From Aquimarina longa SW024 (GTDB lineage Bacteria; Bacteroidota; Bacteroidia; Flavobacteriales; Flavobacteriaceae): a DNA stretch of 64,000 nt. Location: NCBI RefSeq assembly GCF_001401755.1, contig NZ_KQ474101.1, positions 1 to 64,000 of the forward strand. The letters are read 5' to 3'. The notes beneath the pieces were generated by a model. It made no database searches. It had not been told where the DNA came from and saw only the letters and a list, made by a program, of their open reading frames with translations. Made by a program: the position numbers and the translations under genes. Positions 54,610 through 63,827 of this stretch are shown piece by piece (the first letter of the stretch is position 1; each line of letters opens with the position of its first letter).

Positions 54610-55104
54610 TTACGGATTTAATATTTTTTTCAATTTCGTTTTTACTCTATTCATCTTTACCCGGGCATTTACTTCACTAATCCCCATAGTATCAGCTATT
54701 TCTTTATACGACTTATCTTCTAGATATAGAAACACTAAAGCCTTTTCAATATCATTAAGTTGTTTTACCGCTGCATACATTAATTTTAATTGTTGCTCTA
54801 CTTGATCATCATATTCCTCTGCTTTTATTCTAAAATTAATAGCATCAAGATCAGAAGTCTTAATACTTCTTTTAGATCTTCTATATAAAGTAATTGCTGT
54901 ATTTAGTGCTACTCTATACATCCATGTACTAAATTTTGCATCTCCTCTAAACTTAGGATATGCTTTCCAGAGTTGTATGGTTATTTCCTGAAACAAATCA
55001 TTATGTGAGTCGGAGTCACTGGTATAAATCCTACACACCTTATGCACAATATTCTGATTTTGCTCAAGATTGGTTACAAAACTATGTTCTAATTCCTTAT
55101 TCAC
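54610..55104 (-). CDS. RNA polymerase ECF sigma factor
   Basis: A 164-residue sigma-70 family protein of the extracytoplasmic-function group. Region 2 contains DLFQEITIQLWKAYPKF and the promoter-melting FSTWMYRVALNTAI. Region 4 has the helix-turn-helix YLEDKSYKEIADTMGISEVN with the recognition helix ARVKMNRVKTKLKK. The linker is short, as usual. It is followed by a small membrane protein that may control it, and lies opposite NDH-2 across a 146-bp gap. Confidence 0.93.
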   Translation of the reverse strand: MNKELEHSFVTNLEQNQNIVHKVCRIYTSDSDSHNDLFQEITIQLWKAYPKFRGDAKFSTWMYRVALNTAITLYRRSKRSIKTSDLDAINFRIKAEEYDDQVEQQLKLMYAAVKQLNDIEKALVFLYLEDKSYKEIADTMGISEVNARVKMNRVKTKLKKILNP

Positions 55105-55224
55105 TTTTCGTAGTTACAATATATATGTAGTAAAAGAAACATTAATGTTACAAATAAAAATAAATACTATGATAATTTAGGTTACAAAAACAGGTATTTA
55201 ATAGGGTATCTAATCATATCATTT

Positions 55225-55232
55225 TATCTTTG
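55225..55232 (+). promoter_or_regulatory. -7 box of NDH-2
   Basis: TATCTTTG, 18 bp before the ATG at 55251, the same octamer as for cydAB. A start about 7 bp further on would leave a very short leader. Confidence 0.55.
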
Positions 55233-55250
55233 TAAAACAACACATATTTT

Positions 55251-56549
55251 ATGAATATTCCACACACTAATTTATCGAGATTAGTTGTAATTGGCGGGGG
55301 TTTTGCAGGAGTTGCATTAGCCAGAAAAATGGTCAAAGAAGATGTACAATTAATCTTATTAGACAGGCATAACTACCACACATTTCAACCACTTCTTTAT
55401 CAAGTGTCTACATCATCATTAGAACCCGATTCTATAGCATATCCTCTCAGGAAAATAGTAAAAAGAGGTAAGAATACTTTTTTTAGGATGGCAGAAGTAG
55501 AATCTATAGACCCTGATACTAAACAAGTACACACTACTATTGGTAATATTTCTTATGACTATCTTGTGATTGCTACTGGAGCACGAACGAACTTTTTTGG
55601 TAATGCTTCTATAAAAAGTAATGCTATGCGAATGAAAAACTTACCGCAGGCATTAAATCTACGTAGTTTAATGTTAGAAAACCTAGAGCAAGCAGTGATT
55701 ACTTCGGATCCTGAAGAAAGAAAAGAGTTACTACGGTTTGTATTAGCAGGAGCTGGTCCTACAGGAGTTGAACTAGCAGGAGGAATTGCTGAGTTAAAAC
55801 TAAATGTACTCCCTAGAGATTATCCGGATATGGATTTTGATGATATGGAAATTCATTTAATAGAAGGTGCTTCTCGTGTACTACCTCCTATGAGTGAACA
55901 TGCCTCAAAAAAAGCCACACAATTCTTACAAAATTTAGGAGTACAAATTCATACAAATACCCAAGTAAAAAACTATAGTGATAATCTTGTGACCACCAAT
56001 ACAGACTTATCGCTTAAAACAGCAACATTTATATGGTCTGCTGGAGTAACAGGAGCACCTGTATCGGGTATCAATGCTAATGCCTTAATCCCCAGAGCCA
56101 ATCGTTATAAAGTAAACGAATTTAATCAGGTAGAAGGATATGAGAATATTTTTGCTATTGGAGACATTTCTGTAATGGAAACCAAAATATATCCAAAAGG
56201 GCATCCTATGGTAGCACAACCAGCCATACAACAAGGTAGCCATCTAGCCAAAAATCTAAAACGACATCTAAAAGGCAAAGCAATGACTCCTTTTAAATAT
56301 TTTGATAAAGGTTCTATGGCAACTATAGGTCGTAATAAAGCAGTAGTAGATATCGGAAAATTTAAATTTGGAGGATTCTTTGCTTGGTTTATATGGATGT
56401 TTATTCACCTATGGTTTCTAGTAGGTTTTAGAAATCGATTTGTAACCTTCTTTAATTGGGTATACAATTATATTAATTATGATAAAGCAGCAAGATTGAT
56501 TGTAAGACCCTTTAAAAACAAAAATAATAATACTGTAGATCGCGTATGA
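55251..56549 (+). CDS. Type II NADH dehydrogenase (NDH-2)
   Basis: A 432-residue flavoprotein that passes electrons from NADH to quinone without pumping protons. The N-terminal FAD site is VVIGGGFAGVALARKM, followed by DRHNYHTFQPLLYQV, a segment specific to NDH-2. The NAD site is VLAGAGPTGVELAGGIAEL. A second FAD-contacting motif is NIFAIGDIS, and HPMVAQPAIQQG lines the quinone site. The C-terminal part has a hydrophobic stretch (GGFFAWFIWMFIHLWFLVGF) for membrane attachment. With cytochrome bd 28 kb away it gives a non-pumping route from NADH to O2. Confidence 0.94.
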   Translation: MNIPHTNLSRLVVIGGGFAGVALARKMVKEDVQLILLDRHNYHTFQPLLYQVSTSSLEPDSIAYPLRKIVKRGKNTFFRMAEVESIDPDTKQVHTTIGNISYDYLVIATGARTNFFGNASIKSNAMRMKNLPQALNLRSLMLENLEQAVITSDPEERKELLRFVLAGAGPTGVELAGGIAELKLNVLPRDYPDMDFDDMEIHLIEGASRVLPPMSEHASKKATQFLQNLGVQIHTNTQVKNYSDNLVTTNTDLSLKTATFIWSAGVTGAPVSGINANALIPRANRYKVNEFNQVEGYENIFAIGDISVMETKIYPKGHPMVAQPAIQQGSHLAKNLKRHLKGKAMTPFKYFDKGSMATIGRNKAVVDIGKFKFGGFFAWFIWMFIHLWFLVGFRNRFVTFFNWVYNYINYDKAARLIVRPFKNKNNNTVDRV

Positions 56550-56593
56550 TACCATAAAAAGTACGATATACTTTTTTGATCTATACACTACTA

Positions 56594-56629
56594 AATAGCC
56601 TCTCAAAATTTTTATATTGAGAGGCTATT
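56594..56629. terminator. Bidirectional terminator
   Basis: AATAGCCTCTCAA (56594-56606) and TTGAGAGGCTATT (56617-56629) pair over 13 bp. It stands between convergent NDH-2 and the LRR lipoprotein. Confidence 0.85.
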
Positions 56630-56667
56630 CTATATCAATTCTAGGTATGTTAGCTAAACGACTGGCA

Positions 56668-57945
56668 TCATATACAGTTTACCCCTTTATCCTTTACTAT
56701 AGTAGTACCATGCTTAGTTTCGAGATTACATACTGATTTTGGAATATTGGTCAATCTATTATCAGTAAGAGCCAGATAATCTAAATTCGTTAGATCACCA
56801 ATTTCTACAGGAATACTAGTTAAGGCATTACTACCTAAAGAAAGACTAGTAAGATGTGTTAAGCCACCAATTTCTTTAGGAATAGTAGTTAAACCACTAC
56901 CGTATGCATTTATCATGATTAATTGAGTAAGATTACCTATTTCCTTAGGAATACTCGTTAAACCTCTATTATAACCAATAGAAAGTGTAGTCAAATTCGT
57001 CAGATTACCTATTTCTACAGGAATATCAGTCAAGCTAGTACTACTCAGATTTAGAGCTGTTAATTGAGTAAGATTCCCAATTTCTACAGGAATACTAGTC
57101 AAGCGATTTAGCTTTAAATACAGCATTTTTAGATTTACTAAATTCCCTATTTCTATAGGGATACTAGTCAACCCATTACTATAAAGATTTAAAGCAGTCA
57201 ATTTTGTTAACTTACCTATTTCCTTAGGTAAGTTAATTAAGTCATTCTCTGATAAATTAAGAACAGTAAGCTTAGTAAGTTTACCAATTTCTATTGGGAT
57301 ACTTATAAGGTTATTATGATTTAGGTTTATAAAAGTCAACCCCTCTAGATATCCAAAAGAAGCAGGTATAGTACTTATATTTTTGTTTGATAAATTTAAG
57401 CTCGTTACACGCCCTTCTTTATATACAACACCCTCCCAAGAGTTCATCGTATCATCATTTAGATTCCAACTCAGAGTATTATCAGGATTAGCATTAAATA
57501 AAGCAATTAAAACCTCTCTATCACTAGAAGGTTCAGTTCTGTTAATAATAACCGTATAAGTTAGCTTAGTTTTATCTTCTGCCGTTACAGTATATATTAC
57601 AGGATTACTAAAATCGTGTGCTTGTTTAGTATTAGGCATAACTATAGCCTTTGGAGAATAATTCAATGTAGCTGTCAATGCAGTAATATCCGTGTTAAAA
57701 GGAACTGTTGCCGTAATCGTTTTTTTATCTTGGTTTAATAGTGCTACAATATCCATTTCTAGAGCAGTATTTTTTGAAGCTTCAAATACAAAAGCAGTAA
57801 TCTCTTTTTCTGTACTAAGAGCAACTCCATCATCATCACTACTACACCCTATTACCATAATAAATAATACGATGTACATACAGAAACGGTAGATTGATTT
57901 AAACAAGTATTTCTTATTATTAAATAATTGTAGTTGATTGGTCAT
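56668..57945 (-). CDS. Surface lipoprotein with leucine-rich repeats
   Basis: I start at MTNQLQLF (57945); an upstream in-frame Met at 57978 adds 11 polar residues ahead of an already long n-region. The signal ends in MVIGC. The next residues, SSDDDG, resemble the lipoprotein export signal of Bacteroidota, an acidic tail that sends lipoproteins to the cell surface. A DUF5018-like beta domain follows (EITAFVFEASKN, VPFNTDITALTATL, YTVTAEDKTKLTYTV). Then come ten 23-residue LRRs of the IPxEIGNLTxLTxLNLSxNxL type. The role is inferred: protein binding at the surface, for adhesion or prey/host contact. It is divergent from the TonB receptor next door. Confidence 0.88.
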   Translation of the reverse strand: MTNQLQLFNNKKYLFKSIYRFCMYIVLFIMVIGCSSDDDGVALSTEKEITAFVFEASKNTALEMDIVALLNQDKKTITATVPFNTDITALTATLNYSPKAIVMPNTKQAHDFSNPVIYTVTAEDKTKLTYTVIINRTEPSSDREVLIALFNANPDNTLSWNLNDDTMNSWEGVVYKEGRVTSLNLSNKNISTIPASFGYLEGLTFINLNHNNLISIPIEIGKLTKLTVLNLSENDLINLPKEIGKLTKLTALNLYSNGLTSIPIEIGNLVNLKMLYLKLNRLTSIPVEIGNLTQLTALNLSSTSLTDIPVEIGNLTNLTTLSIGYNRGLTSIPKEIGNLTQLIMINAYGSGLTTIPKEIGGLTHLTSLSLGSNALTSIPVEIGDLTNLDYLALTDNRLTNIPKSVCNLETKHGTTIVKDKGVNCI

Positions 57946-58156
57946 GATTGATTTTGTTTTAGTTTTTCCCAGCATCAAATTTATACTCTTACTTATTTTG
58001 ATTTATACTTTTAACATCATTTTATATGTTAAAATAGTTCTGGATATAGCATATAACAATTAGGACTTCAAATTCTACAGTTCGGTAAGATTCAATTTAG
58101 TTTTCTAAGAAGATATAAGACTTTTGATCTATCAAAGATTAAAAACTATATATGAC

Positions 58157-60310
58157 ATGAGACTAACACTAACCATTGCCTTTATCTTTTTTTTTATCTC
58201 TATACATGCCCAAACCAAAGTAAGCGGTACCGTTACCGCCCCATCAGGAGCACCGATTATGGGAGCCAATGTATATCTAGAAGGAACCTATGATGGAGGT
58301 TCTACTGATGAAAAAGGATCTTTTTTCTTTACCACATCAGAAACAGGAAAACAAACACTACAAGTATCATTTTTATCCTTTGAAACCTATACAACCACCG
58401 ATGAGGTTTCTACAATGAACGATCTAAAAATAACCCTTAGAGAAGATGTAAACTCACTAGGAAGCGTAGTTCTTAATGCAGGTACCCTCTCTGCAGGAGA
58501 TACTAGTAAAACAACAGTACTATCACCTATGGATATTGTTACTACAGCAGGATCTGATGGCGATTATATAGCCGCTCTCCAAACACTACCAGGAACCTCT
58601 AAAGTAGCAGAAGACGGAAGACTTTTTGTAAGAGGAGGAGACGCCAATGAAGCCAATATATATATCGATGGGCTTAGCGTCTTTCAGCCCTATACAGCAA
58701 CCACCACTAATATCCCTACACGAGGTAGATTTTCTCCTTTCCTATTTAAAGGAACAAACTTTTCTACAGGAGGATACTCTGCAGAATACGGAGGCGCATT
58801 ATCCAGTGTATTACTCCTTAATACGATAGACGAACCAGATCAAGAAAAAACAGACATATCCATTATTAATGTCGGTTTAGGTCTTGGAAACACTCAGAAG
58901 TGGAAAAAAAACTCATTAAGTATTAACGCCTTCTATCTTAATCTAAAACCCTATCAAGAGATCATATCACAGCGTATAGATTGGATAAAACCATACGAGT
59001 CATTATCAGGAGAAGCAGTATACCGATATGCTTTTAAAAAAGGACTTCTAAAAATTTATGGAGGAATAAACTATAGCAATTTTAATCTCATACAAGAAGA
59101 TATCAATACTCCAAGAGGCATTAATTTTAAGCTCATCAATAGAAACACATATTTAAATACATCTTATAAAGGAACTTTAGGCAACGATTGGAAAATCACT
59201 ACAGGAGTTAGTTACGCCAATGATCGCAGTGATATCAAAATAGAAAACACAGCTATAGACAATCAAGAAAACAATTTTCATGCTAAACTAAAGCTAAGAA
59301 AACGGTTCAGTAACCGTTTTAAACTCAGTTTTGGAACAGAGCAATTCATCAACACATTTACAGAACAAGCAAAAAGCCCAGACTTTACCACCTTTAATAC
59401 CTCATACACTAATAATAGCACAGCAGCCTTTACAGAAACCAATATATTTTTCAGCAAAAAATTTGCAATGCAATTAGGACTTAGAGCAGTTCATAATAGC
59501 CTATTACACGATACCAAGATATCTCCAAGAGCATCACTAGCCTATAAAACATCAGATCAATCACAAGTATCCATAGCATATGGAGACTTCTACCAAAATC
59601 CAGAACAAGCAATATTAAAATATAATAAAACATTAGAACCCCAAAAATCATCTCATTATATCCTTAATTACCTATACCAGCATAATAAAAGAACCTTTAG
59701 AGCAGAAGGATATTATAAATCCTATGACCGATTACTAAAATTTAATACCGATACACCAGAGTTCTCTAGTATATATACCAATTCAGGTAGCGGTTATGCC
59801 ACAGGATTAGATCTTTTTTGGAGAGATAATAAATCCATAAAAAATATAGAATACTGGCTCAGTTATTCCTACCTCGATACCAAGCGAAATTATAAAAACT
59901 ATCCCACTAAAGCCACCCCTAATTATGCAGCAAAACATAACCTATCCCTAGTCACTAAATATTGGATTGAAGATTGGAAATCATTAATAAGCACTACCTA
60001 TAGCGTAGCATCAGGAAGACCATATAATAACCCTAACACCCCTATTTTTCAGAATCAGAAGACAAAAGCCTACACCTCCCTTAATCTAAGCTGGGCATAC
60101 CTAATCAGTCAGCAAAAGATTTTGTATCTCTCCGTTTCTAATATATTAGGAGCAGACAATATATTTAATTATCAATACGCCAATACCCCTAATAGCACAG
60201 GTAATTTCTCTAGGCGTGCCATACGACCAGGAGCAGATCAATTCGTTATCCTTGGATTCTTTTGGACCATTAGTGATGATAAATCAGACAACCAATTAGA
60301 CAATTTATAA
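58157..60310 (+). CDS. TonB-dependent outer-membrane receptor
   Basis: About 717 residues from MRLTLTIAFIFFFISIHAQ, chosen because it begins the signal peptide; a TTG 33 bp upstream is in frame but unlikely. A CarboxypepD_reg-like domain (VSGTVTAPSGAPIMGANVYL) is followed by the plug domain (DYIAALQTLPGTSKVAEDGRL is family-typical, then GGDANEANIYIDG). A 22-strand barrel ends in a C-terminal aromatic-type strand (FVILGFFWTIS). It is shorter than SusC proteins, and no SusD is present, so siderophore, metal or small-molecule uptake fits better than glycans. The cassette continues with DUF2141, TPR-like and signalling genes, all on one strand. Codons here use C in third position more often than in the NRPS region. 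Confidence 0.92.
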   Translation: MRLTLTIAFIFFFISIHAQTKVSGTVTAPSGAPIMGANVYLEGTYDGGSTDEKGSFFFTTSETGKQTLQVSFLSFETYTTTDEVSTMNDLKITLREDVNSLGSVVLNAGTLSAGDTSKTTVLSPMDIVTTAGSDGDYIAALQTLPGTSKVAEDGRLFVRGGDANEANIYIDGLSVFQPYTATTTNIPTRGRFSPFLFKGTNFSTGGYSAEYGGALSSVLLLNTIDEPDQEKTDISIINVGLGLGNTQKWKKNSLSINAFYLNLKPYQEIISQRIDWIKPYESLSGEAVYRYAFKKGLLKIYGGINYSNFNLIQEDINTPRGINFKLINRNTYLNTSYKGTLGNDWKITTGVSYANDRSDIKIENTAIDNQENNFHAKLKLRKRFSNRFKLSFGTEQFINTFTEQAKSPDFTTFNTSYTNNSTAAFTETNIFFSKKFAMQLGLRAVHNSLLHDTKISPRASLAYKTSDQSQVSIAYGDFYQNPEQAILKYNKTLEPQKSSHYILNYLYQHNKRTFRAEGYYKSYDRLLKFNTDTPEFSSIYTNSGSGYATGLDLFWRDNKSIKNIEYWLSYSYLDTKRNYKNYPTKATPNYAAKHNLSLVTKYWIEDWKSLISTTYSVASGRPYNNPNTPIFQNQKTKAYTSLNLSWAYLISQQKILYLSVSNILGADNIFNYQYANTPNSTGNFSRRAIRPGADQFVILGFFWTISDDKSDNQLDNL

Positions 60311-60333
60311 ACCCTATAAAAACAATACACATT

Positions 60334-60762
60334 ATGAAAACTCTAACCCACATATTTCTATGTTTACTATGTATAGGATCAATACTAAACAGTAGCGCAC
60401 AAGAATCAGAAAACCACACCATCACAGTAACTATAGACGGTATCACATCAGATAGAGGTACGATACGAGTAGGGCTCTACAATACCCCCGATGATTTTCT
60501 AAACAGTCCCTATACATCCACTTACATCAAAGCAGTTAAAGGAAATGTACAAGTCGTTTTTAAAAATGTTCCAAAAGGTCAATACGCCATTTCAGTATAC
60601 CAAGATGTAGACGATAATGAAGTGCTAAATACCGTTTTTGGAATCCCTACAGAACCCTATGGAACCAGTAATAATGCAAAAGGATATTTTGGACCACCAA
60701 AATGGGAAGACGCTAAATTTACAACACCCCATAAAGAAACAATGCAACATATTACACTATAA
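60334..60762 (+). CDS. DUF2141 secreted protein
   Basis: A 142-residue protein with a signal peptide ending NSSAQ. The DUF2141 beta-sandwich shows ITSDRGTIRVGLYNTPDDF, VPKGQYAISVYQDVDDNEVL and the end GYFGPPKWEDAKF. Function unknown; members are small periplasmic proteins often found near TonB receptors in Bacteroidota. It starts 23 bp after the receptor stop, so co-expression is likely. Confidence 0.9.
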   Translation: MKTLTHIFLCLLCIGSILNSSAQESENHTITVTIDGITSDRGTIRVGLYNTPDDFLNSPYTSTYIKAVKGNVQVVFKNVPKGQYAISVYQDVDDNEVLNTVFGIPTEPYGTSNNAKGYFGPPKWEDAKFTTPHKETMQHITL

Positions 60763-60879
60763 TATAATAATCAAGAAAGATGACAACTCATCTATAAAAA
60801 GTAACACTTCAGTAGTCTTTATTTTCTATAAAACAGAAGGCTTAAGATATTTACAGCATCAAAAAAAATAATCAACATC

Positions 60880-61503
60880 ATGAAAACAATTATAATCCTA
60901 TTCACACTTTTAACCATTACATCTATCAATGCACAATCTTCCTATGAAAAAGGAATGAACAAAGCATTTGAAACATGGAAAAATAAAAAACCAGACGAAG
61001 CCATTCATATTTTCGAACGTATTGCCAAAGCAGAAAAAGAAAACTGGTTACCCTATTACTATGCCGCTCAGATTCATATCACCACCACATTTAGTATACA
61101 AGATGCCGAAAATATAGAATCTAGATTATCAAAAGCCCAAGAGTATCTTAATGAAGCAAAAGCAATAACTAAAGAAAATGCAGAACTACTGATTATGGAA
61201 GCACTACTTAATACAGCGTACGTAGCATACAACCCATCTATATATGGGATGAAACGATCTCCTAAAGTAGAACAACTATATCAAAAAGCAAAACAATTAG
61301 AACCCCAAAACCCTAGAGCAACCCTATACCATGCCGAGTGGAAAATGGGAGCAGCCAATTTTTTTGGGAATGATCCAAAAGTTTTCTGTCCCGAAGTAGA
61401 AAAAGCTATATTGTACTTCGAAAAAGAAGCAAACGATACTCCTTTTTATCCTAAGTGGGGGAAAAATGAAATAAAAAGAGTACAAAAACAATGTAGCAAG
61501 TAA
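60880..61503 (+). CDS. Secreted TPR-like helical repeat protein
   Basis: A 207-residue protein with a signal peptide (to about residue 18, INAQ). The rest consists of helix pairs with TPR-like spacing: AFETWKNKKPDEAIHIFERI, then NWLPYYYAAQIHI and later VEQLYQKAKQLEPQNPRAT. Such proteins usually mediate protein-protein contacts. It lies between DUF2141 and the histidine kinase gene. I cannot give it a more exact role. Confidence 0.8.
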   Translation: MKTIIILFTLLTITSINAQSSYEKGMNKAFETWKNKKPDEAIHIFERIAKAEKENWLPYYYAAQIHITTTFSIQDAENIESRLSKAQEYLNEAKAITKENAELLIMEALLNTAYVAYNPSIYGMKRSPKVEQLYQKAKQLEPQNPRATLYHAEWKMGAANFFGNDPKVFCPEVEKAILYFEKEANDTPFYPKWGKNEIKRVQKQCSK

Positions 61504-61551
61504 AACAGACCATACAGAATTGTTGGATATAAGCTATTAAAGTAATATAAA

Positions 61552-62910
61552 ATGAAAAGTTTTAAAAAAATAGGAACAGTATCTCTAGTTATCTCTATAA
61601 TTGTAGCTATCGTAAACCTATTATCCAATGGTTTTAATTTCTCGAAGATAATCACATTACAATGGTGGATAATTAGTCTGATGTACTCCTTTTTTCTAAC
61701 CTACATTAACACCTGGTATTTTAAGTTTATTAATAATAAATTTAAGTGGGAGAACAAAGGATTACAACGAATATTCTTTGGAGCAGGAGGTTCTGTTATT
61801 GTCACCCTTATAGGCTATGCCATTTGCGAATTTATCATAACCGTTATTATTTTCGAAAAACAAAATATAGATGAGTTTATAGCAGATCAATCTTTTAAAA
61901 ACTATCTATTTCCTCTACTATTAGTCATTATTATTTCATTATTCTTTCATACCGTATATTTCTATAAAGCATTACAAGAAAAAAAGGTTACCGAACAAAA
62001 AATTATAGCAGGTACAGCTTCAGCAAAATTTGCCGCTTTAAAAAACCAATTAGACCCACATTTCTTATTTAATAGCCTTAATGTGCTAACCTCTTTGATA
62101 GAAGAAAATCCAAGAATGGCACAGAAATTTACCACCTCGTTATCCAAAGTATATCGATATGTATTAGAACAAAAAGATAAAGAATTAGTAACAGTAGACG
62201 AAGAATTAAAATTTGCAAGAACCTATATGACATTACTACAATTGCGTTTTGAAGATAGTATCATAGTCGAAATACCAGAACAATCTTCCAATCCAGATGC
62301 TAAAGTAGTACCCTTGTCATTACAAATTCTATTAGAGAACACTGTAAAACACAATGTTGTAATGCCACAAAACCCATTACACATTAAAATCTATGAAAAA
62401 GAAAACTTTTTGATTGTAGAAAACAATCTACAACCTAAAAAAGTCATAAAACAAAGTAGCGGTGTAGGACTACGTAATGTACAACAACGATATGCACTAC
62501 TAACCAAAAGAAAATTTACAGTATATAAAACAGAAGAATCCTTTATAGCAGAACTTCCCATATTAACCAAACAAGTACAGATCTTAGATCAAGAAATTTC
62601 ATCTACAGAACGTATAGAGGTAACTAAAGAATTAAAATATAAAAGAGCACAAGAAAAAGTGCAAAAAATGAAAGAGTTTTATATAAACCTAACCACCTAT
62701 TGTATTGTCATCCCATTCTTAGCAATCCTTAATTATAAAACTACAGGATTTGGTATTCCTTGGGTCATATTTCCAATCATGGGGTGGGGAATCGGACTAA
62801 CATTTCATTATATGGAAGCTTTTGATTATCACCCAATCCTAGGGAGAGATTGGGAAAAGAAAAAAATCAGAAAATATATGGAAGAATCTAAAAATAAATA
62901 TCATGAGTAA
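61552..62910 (+). CDS. LytS-type sensor histidine kinase with C-terminal 2TM domain
   Basis: A 452-residue membrane kinase. Four membrane helices (about residues 8-145) precede the HisKA_7TM-less LytS/YehU kinase core (PF06580 type): LKNQLDPHFLFNSLNVLTSL with the phosphate-accepting His, and a degenerate ATPase half with LQILLENTVKHNV and SSGVGLRNVQQRY. After residue about 360 comes an extra 2TM domain (KRAQEKVQKMKEFYINL, two helices, MGWGIGLTFHYMEAF, DWEKKKIRKYMEE). The same domain is present as two free proteins in the next two genes. The natural target is the response regulator at 63828. The overlap with the next gene is 8 bp. Confidence 0.92.
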   Translation: MKSFKKIGTVSLVISIIVAIVNLLSNGFNFSKIITLQWWIISLMYSFFLTYINTWYFKFINNKFKWENKGLQRIFFGAGGSVIVTLIGYAICEFIITVIIFEKQNIDEFIADQSFKNYLFPLLLVIIISLFFHTVYFYKALQEKKVTEQKIIAGTASAKFAALKNQLDPHFLFNSLNVLTSLIEENPRMAQKFTTSLSKVYRYVLEQKDKELVTVDEELKFARTYMTLLQLRFEDSIIVEIPEQSSNPDAKVVPLSLQILLENTVKHNVVMPQNPLHIKIYEKENFLIVENNLQPKKVIKQSSGVGLRNVQQRYALLTKRKFTVYKTEESFIAELPILTKQVQILDQEISSTERIEVTKELKYKRAQEKVQKMKEFYINLTTYCIVIPFLAILNYKTTGFGIPWVIFPIMGWGIGLTFHYMEAFDYHPILGRDWEKKKIRKYMEESKNKYHE

Positions 62911-63205
62911 TTACGATGATAAAAAAGCATACGAAAAAGCAAAAAAAAGAGTAGAAAAAGAAAAAGGATTCTACTTACATTTAATGGTATATATTGTAAT
63001 CAATAGTATACTACTATTTACCAACTCAGACTTTAAGAACGAGGGATTTAAAAACTGGTTAAACTGGCAATTATATATTACACCAATACTGTGGGGTATT
63101 GGATTACTTTCTCATGGACTTTCTGTATTTGGTAAAAAAATATCCTTTGCCAAAAAATGGGAAGAACGTAAGATCCAAGAATTGATGGATAAAGAAGACT
63201 TTTAA
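62903..63205 (+). CDS. 2TM domain protein
   Basis: A 100-residue protein that is almost wholly a 2TM domain: charged N-terminal helix (YEKAKKRVEKEKGFYLHL), two membrane helices joined by a short loop, GIGLLSHGLSVF, and the ending KWEERKIQELMDKEDF. It matches the C-terminal 130 residues of the kinase upstream. The start overlaps the kinase stop by 8 bp, so the two are translationally coupled. Function unknown; it could bind the kinase through like-with-like contact. Confidence 0.88.
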   Translation: MSNYDDKKAYEKAKKRVEKEKGFYLHLMVYIVINSILLFTNSDFKNEGFKNWLNWQLYITPILWGIGLLSHGLSVFGKKISFAKKWEERKIQELMDKEDF

Positions 63206-63243
63206 AACATACACACACTGTATTACCACAAGAAAAATAAGAT

Positions 63244-63552
63244 ATGGACAATTTTAGCGAACAAAAGAGATATGAAAGAGCCAAAGCTCGTGTAGAAGAG
63301 ATCAAGAAATTTTATAATAATTTAATATCATACATCTTGGTGATAGGTTTTCTAGCAGGATTAAACTACTATCAGAATCAATGGTATTATGCATGGTTTT
63401 TATGGCCAGCATTAGGATGGGGAATCGGAATTACATTTCATGCCATAAAAGCTTATAAAGTTAACCCTATGTTTAATAAAAATTGGGAAGAACGTAAGAT
63501 TAGAGAATATATGGATGAAGAAAAAGAACACCAAAAACAACAATGGGAATAA
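63244..63552 (+). CDS. 2TM domain protein, second copy
   Basis: A 102-residue protein of the same layout: YERAKARVEEIKKFYNNLIS, two helices, ALGWGIGITFHAIKAY and NWEERKIREYMDEEKE. It is closer to the kinase's own domain than the preceding protein is, since it shares GWGIG(I/L)TFH. It lies 38 bp after the first 2TM gene and just before the 9-bp repeat and the regulator gene. Confidence 0.88.
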   Translation: MDNFSEQKRYERAKARVEEIKKFYNNLISYILVIGFLAGLNYYQNQWYYAWFLWPALGWGIGITFHAIKAYKVNPMFNKNWEERKIREYMDEEKEHQKQQWE

Positions 63553-63646
63553 ACTATATGAGCAGATGAATCTATTAGTAGTAGCGTATATGACAGAAAC
63601 ACACTATTAGTCTATGAAACTCAATAACCCCAAACTGTAAAACAGC

Positions 63647-63812
63647 GAAACTCAAAAACTCAAAAACTCAAAAACTCAAAGACTCAAAAACTCAAAAACT
63701 CAAAAACTCAAAAACTCAAAAACTCAAAAACTCAATAACTCAATAACTCAAAAACTCAAAAACTCAAAAACTCAAAGCCTCAAAAACTCAAAAAACTCAA
63801 AAACTCAAAAAC
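63647..63812 (+). repeat. 9-bp tandem repeat (ACTCAAAAA), about 18 copies
   Basis: The run is made of ACTCAAAAA with a few variants (ACTCAATA, ACTCAAAG, one unit with an extra A, CCTCAAAAA). It ends 15 bp before the ATG of the response regulator. No other repeats of this kind were seen in the window. It lies outside any gene; a stop in the regulator's frame at 63744 rules out one long upstream extension. Tracts like this change length easily by slippage. Confidence 0.92.
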
Positions 63813-63827
63813 GAAACGATTATAAAA

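Noticed and set aside
63647-63812. Short regular repeats as a CRISPR array
   Set aside because: The unit is only 9 bp, head to tail with no spacers, and no cas genes are in the window.
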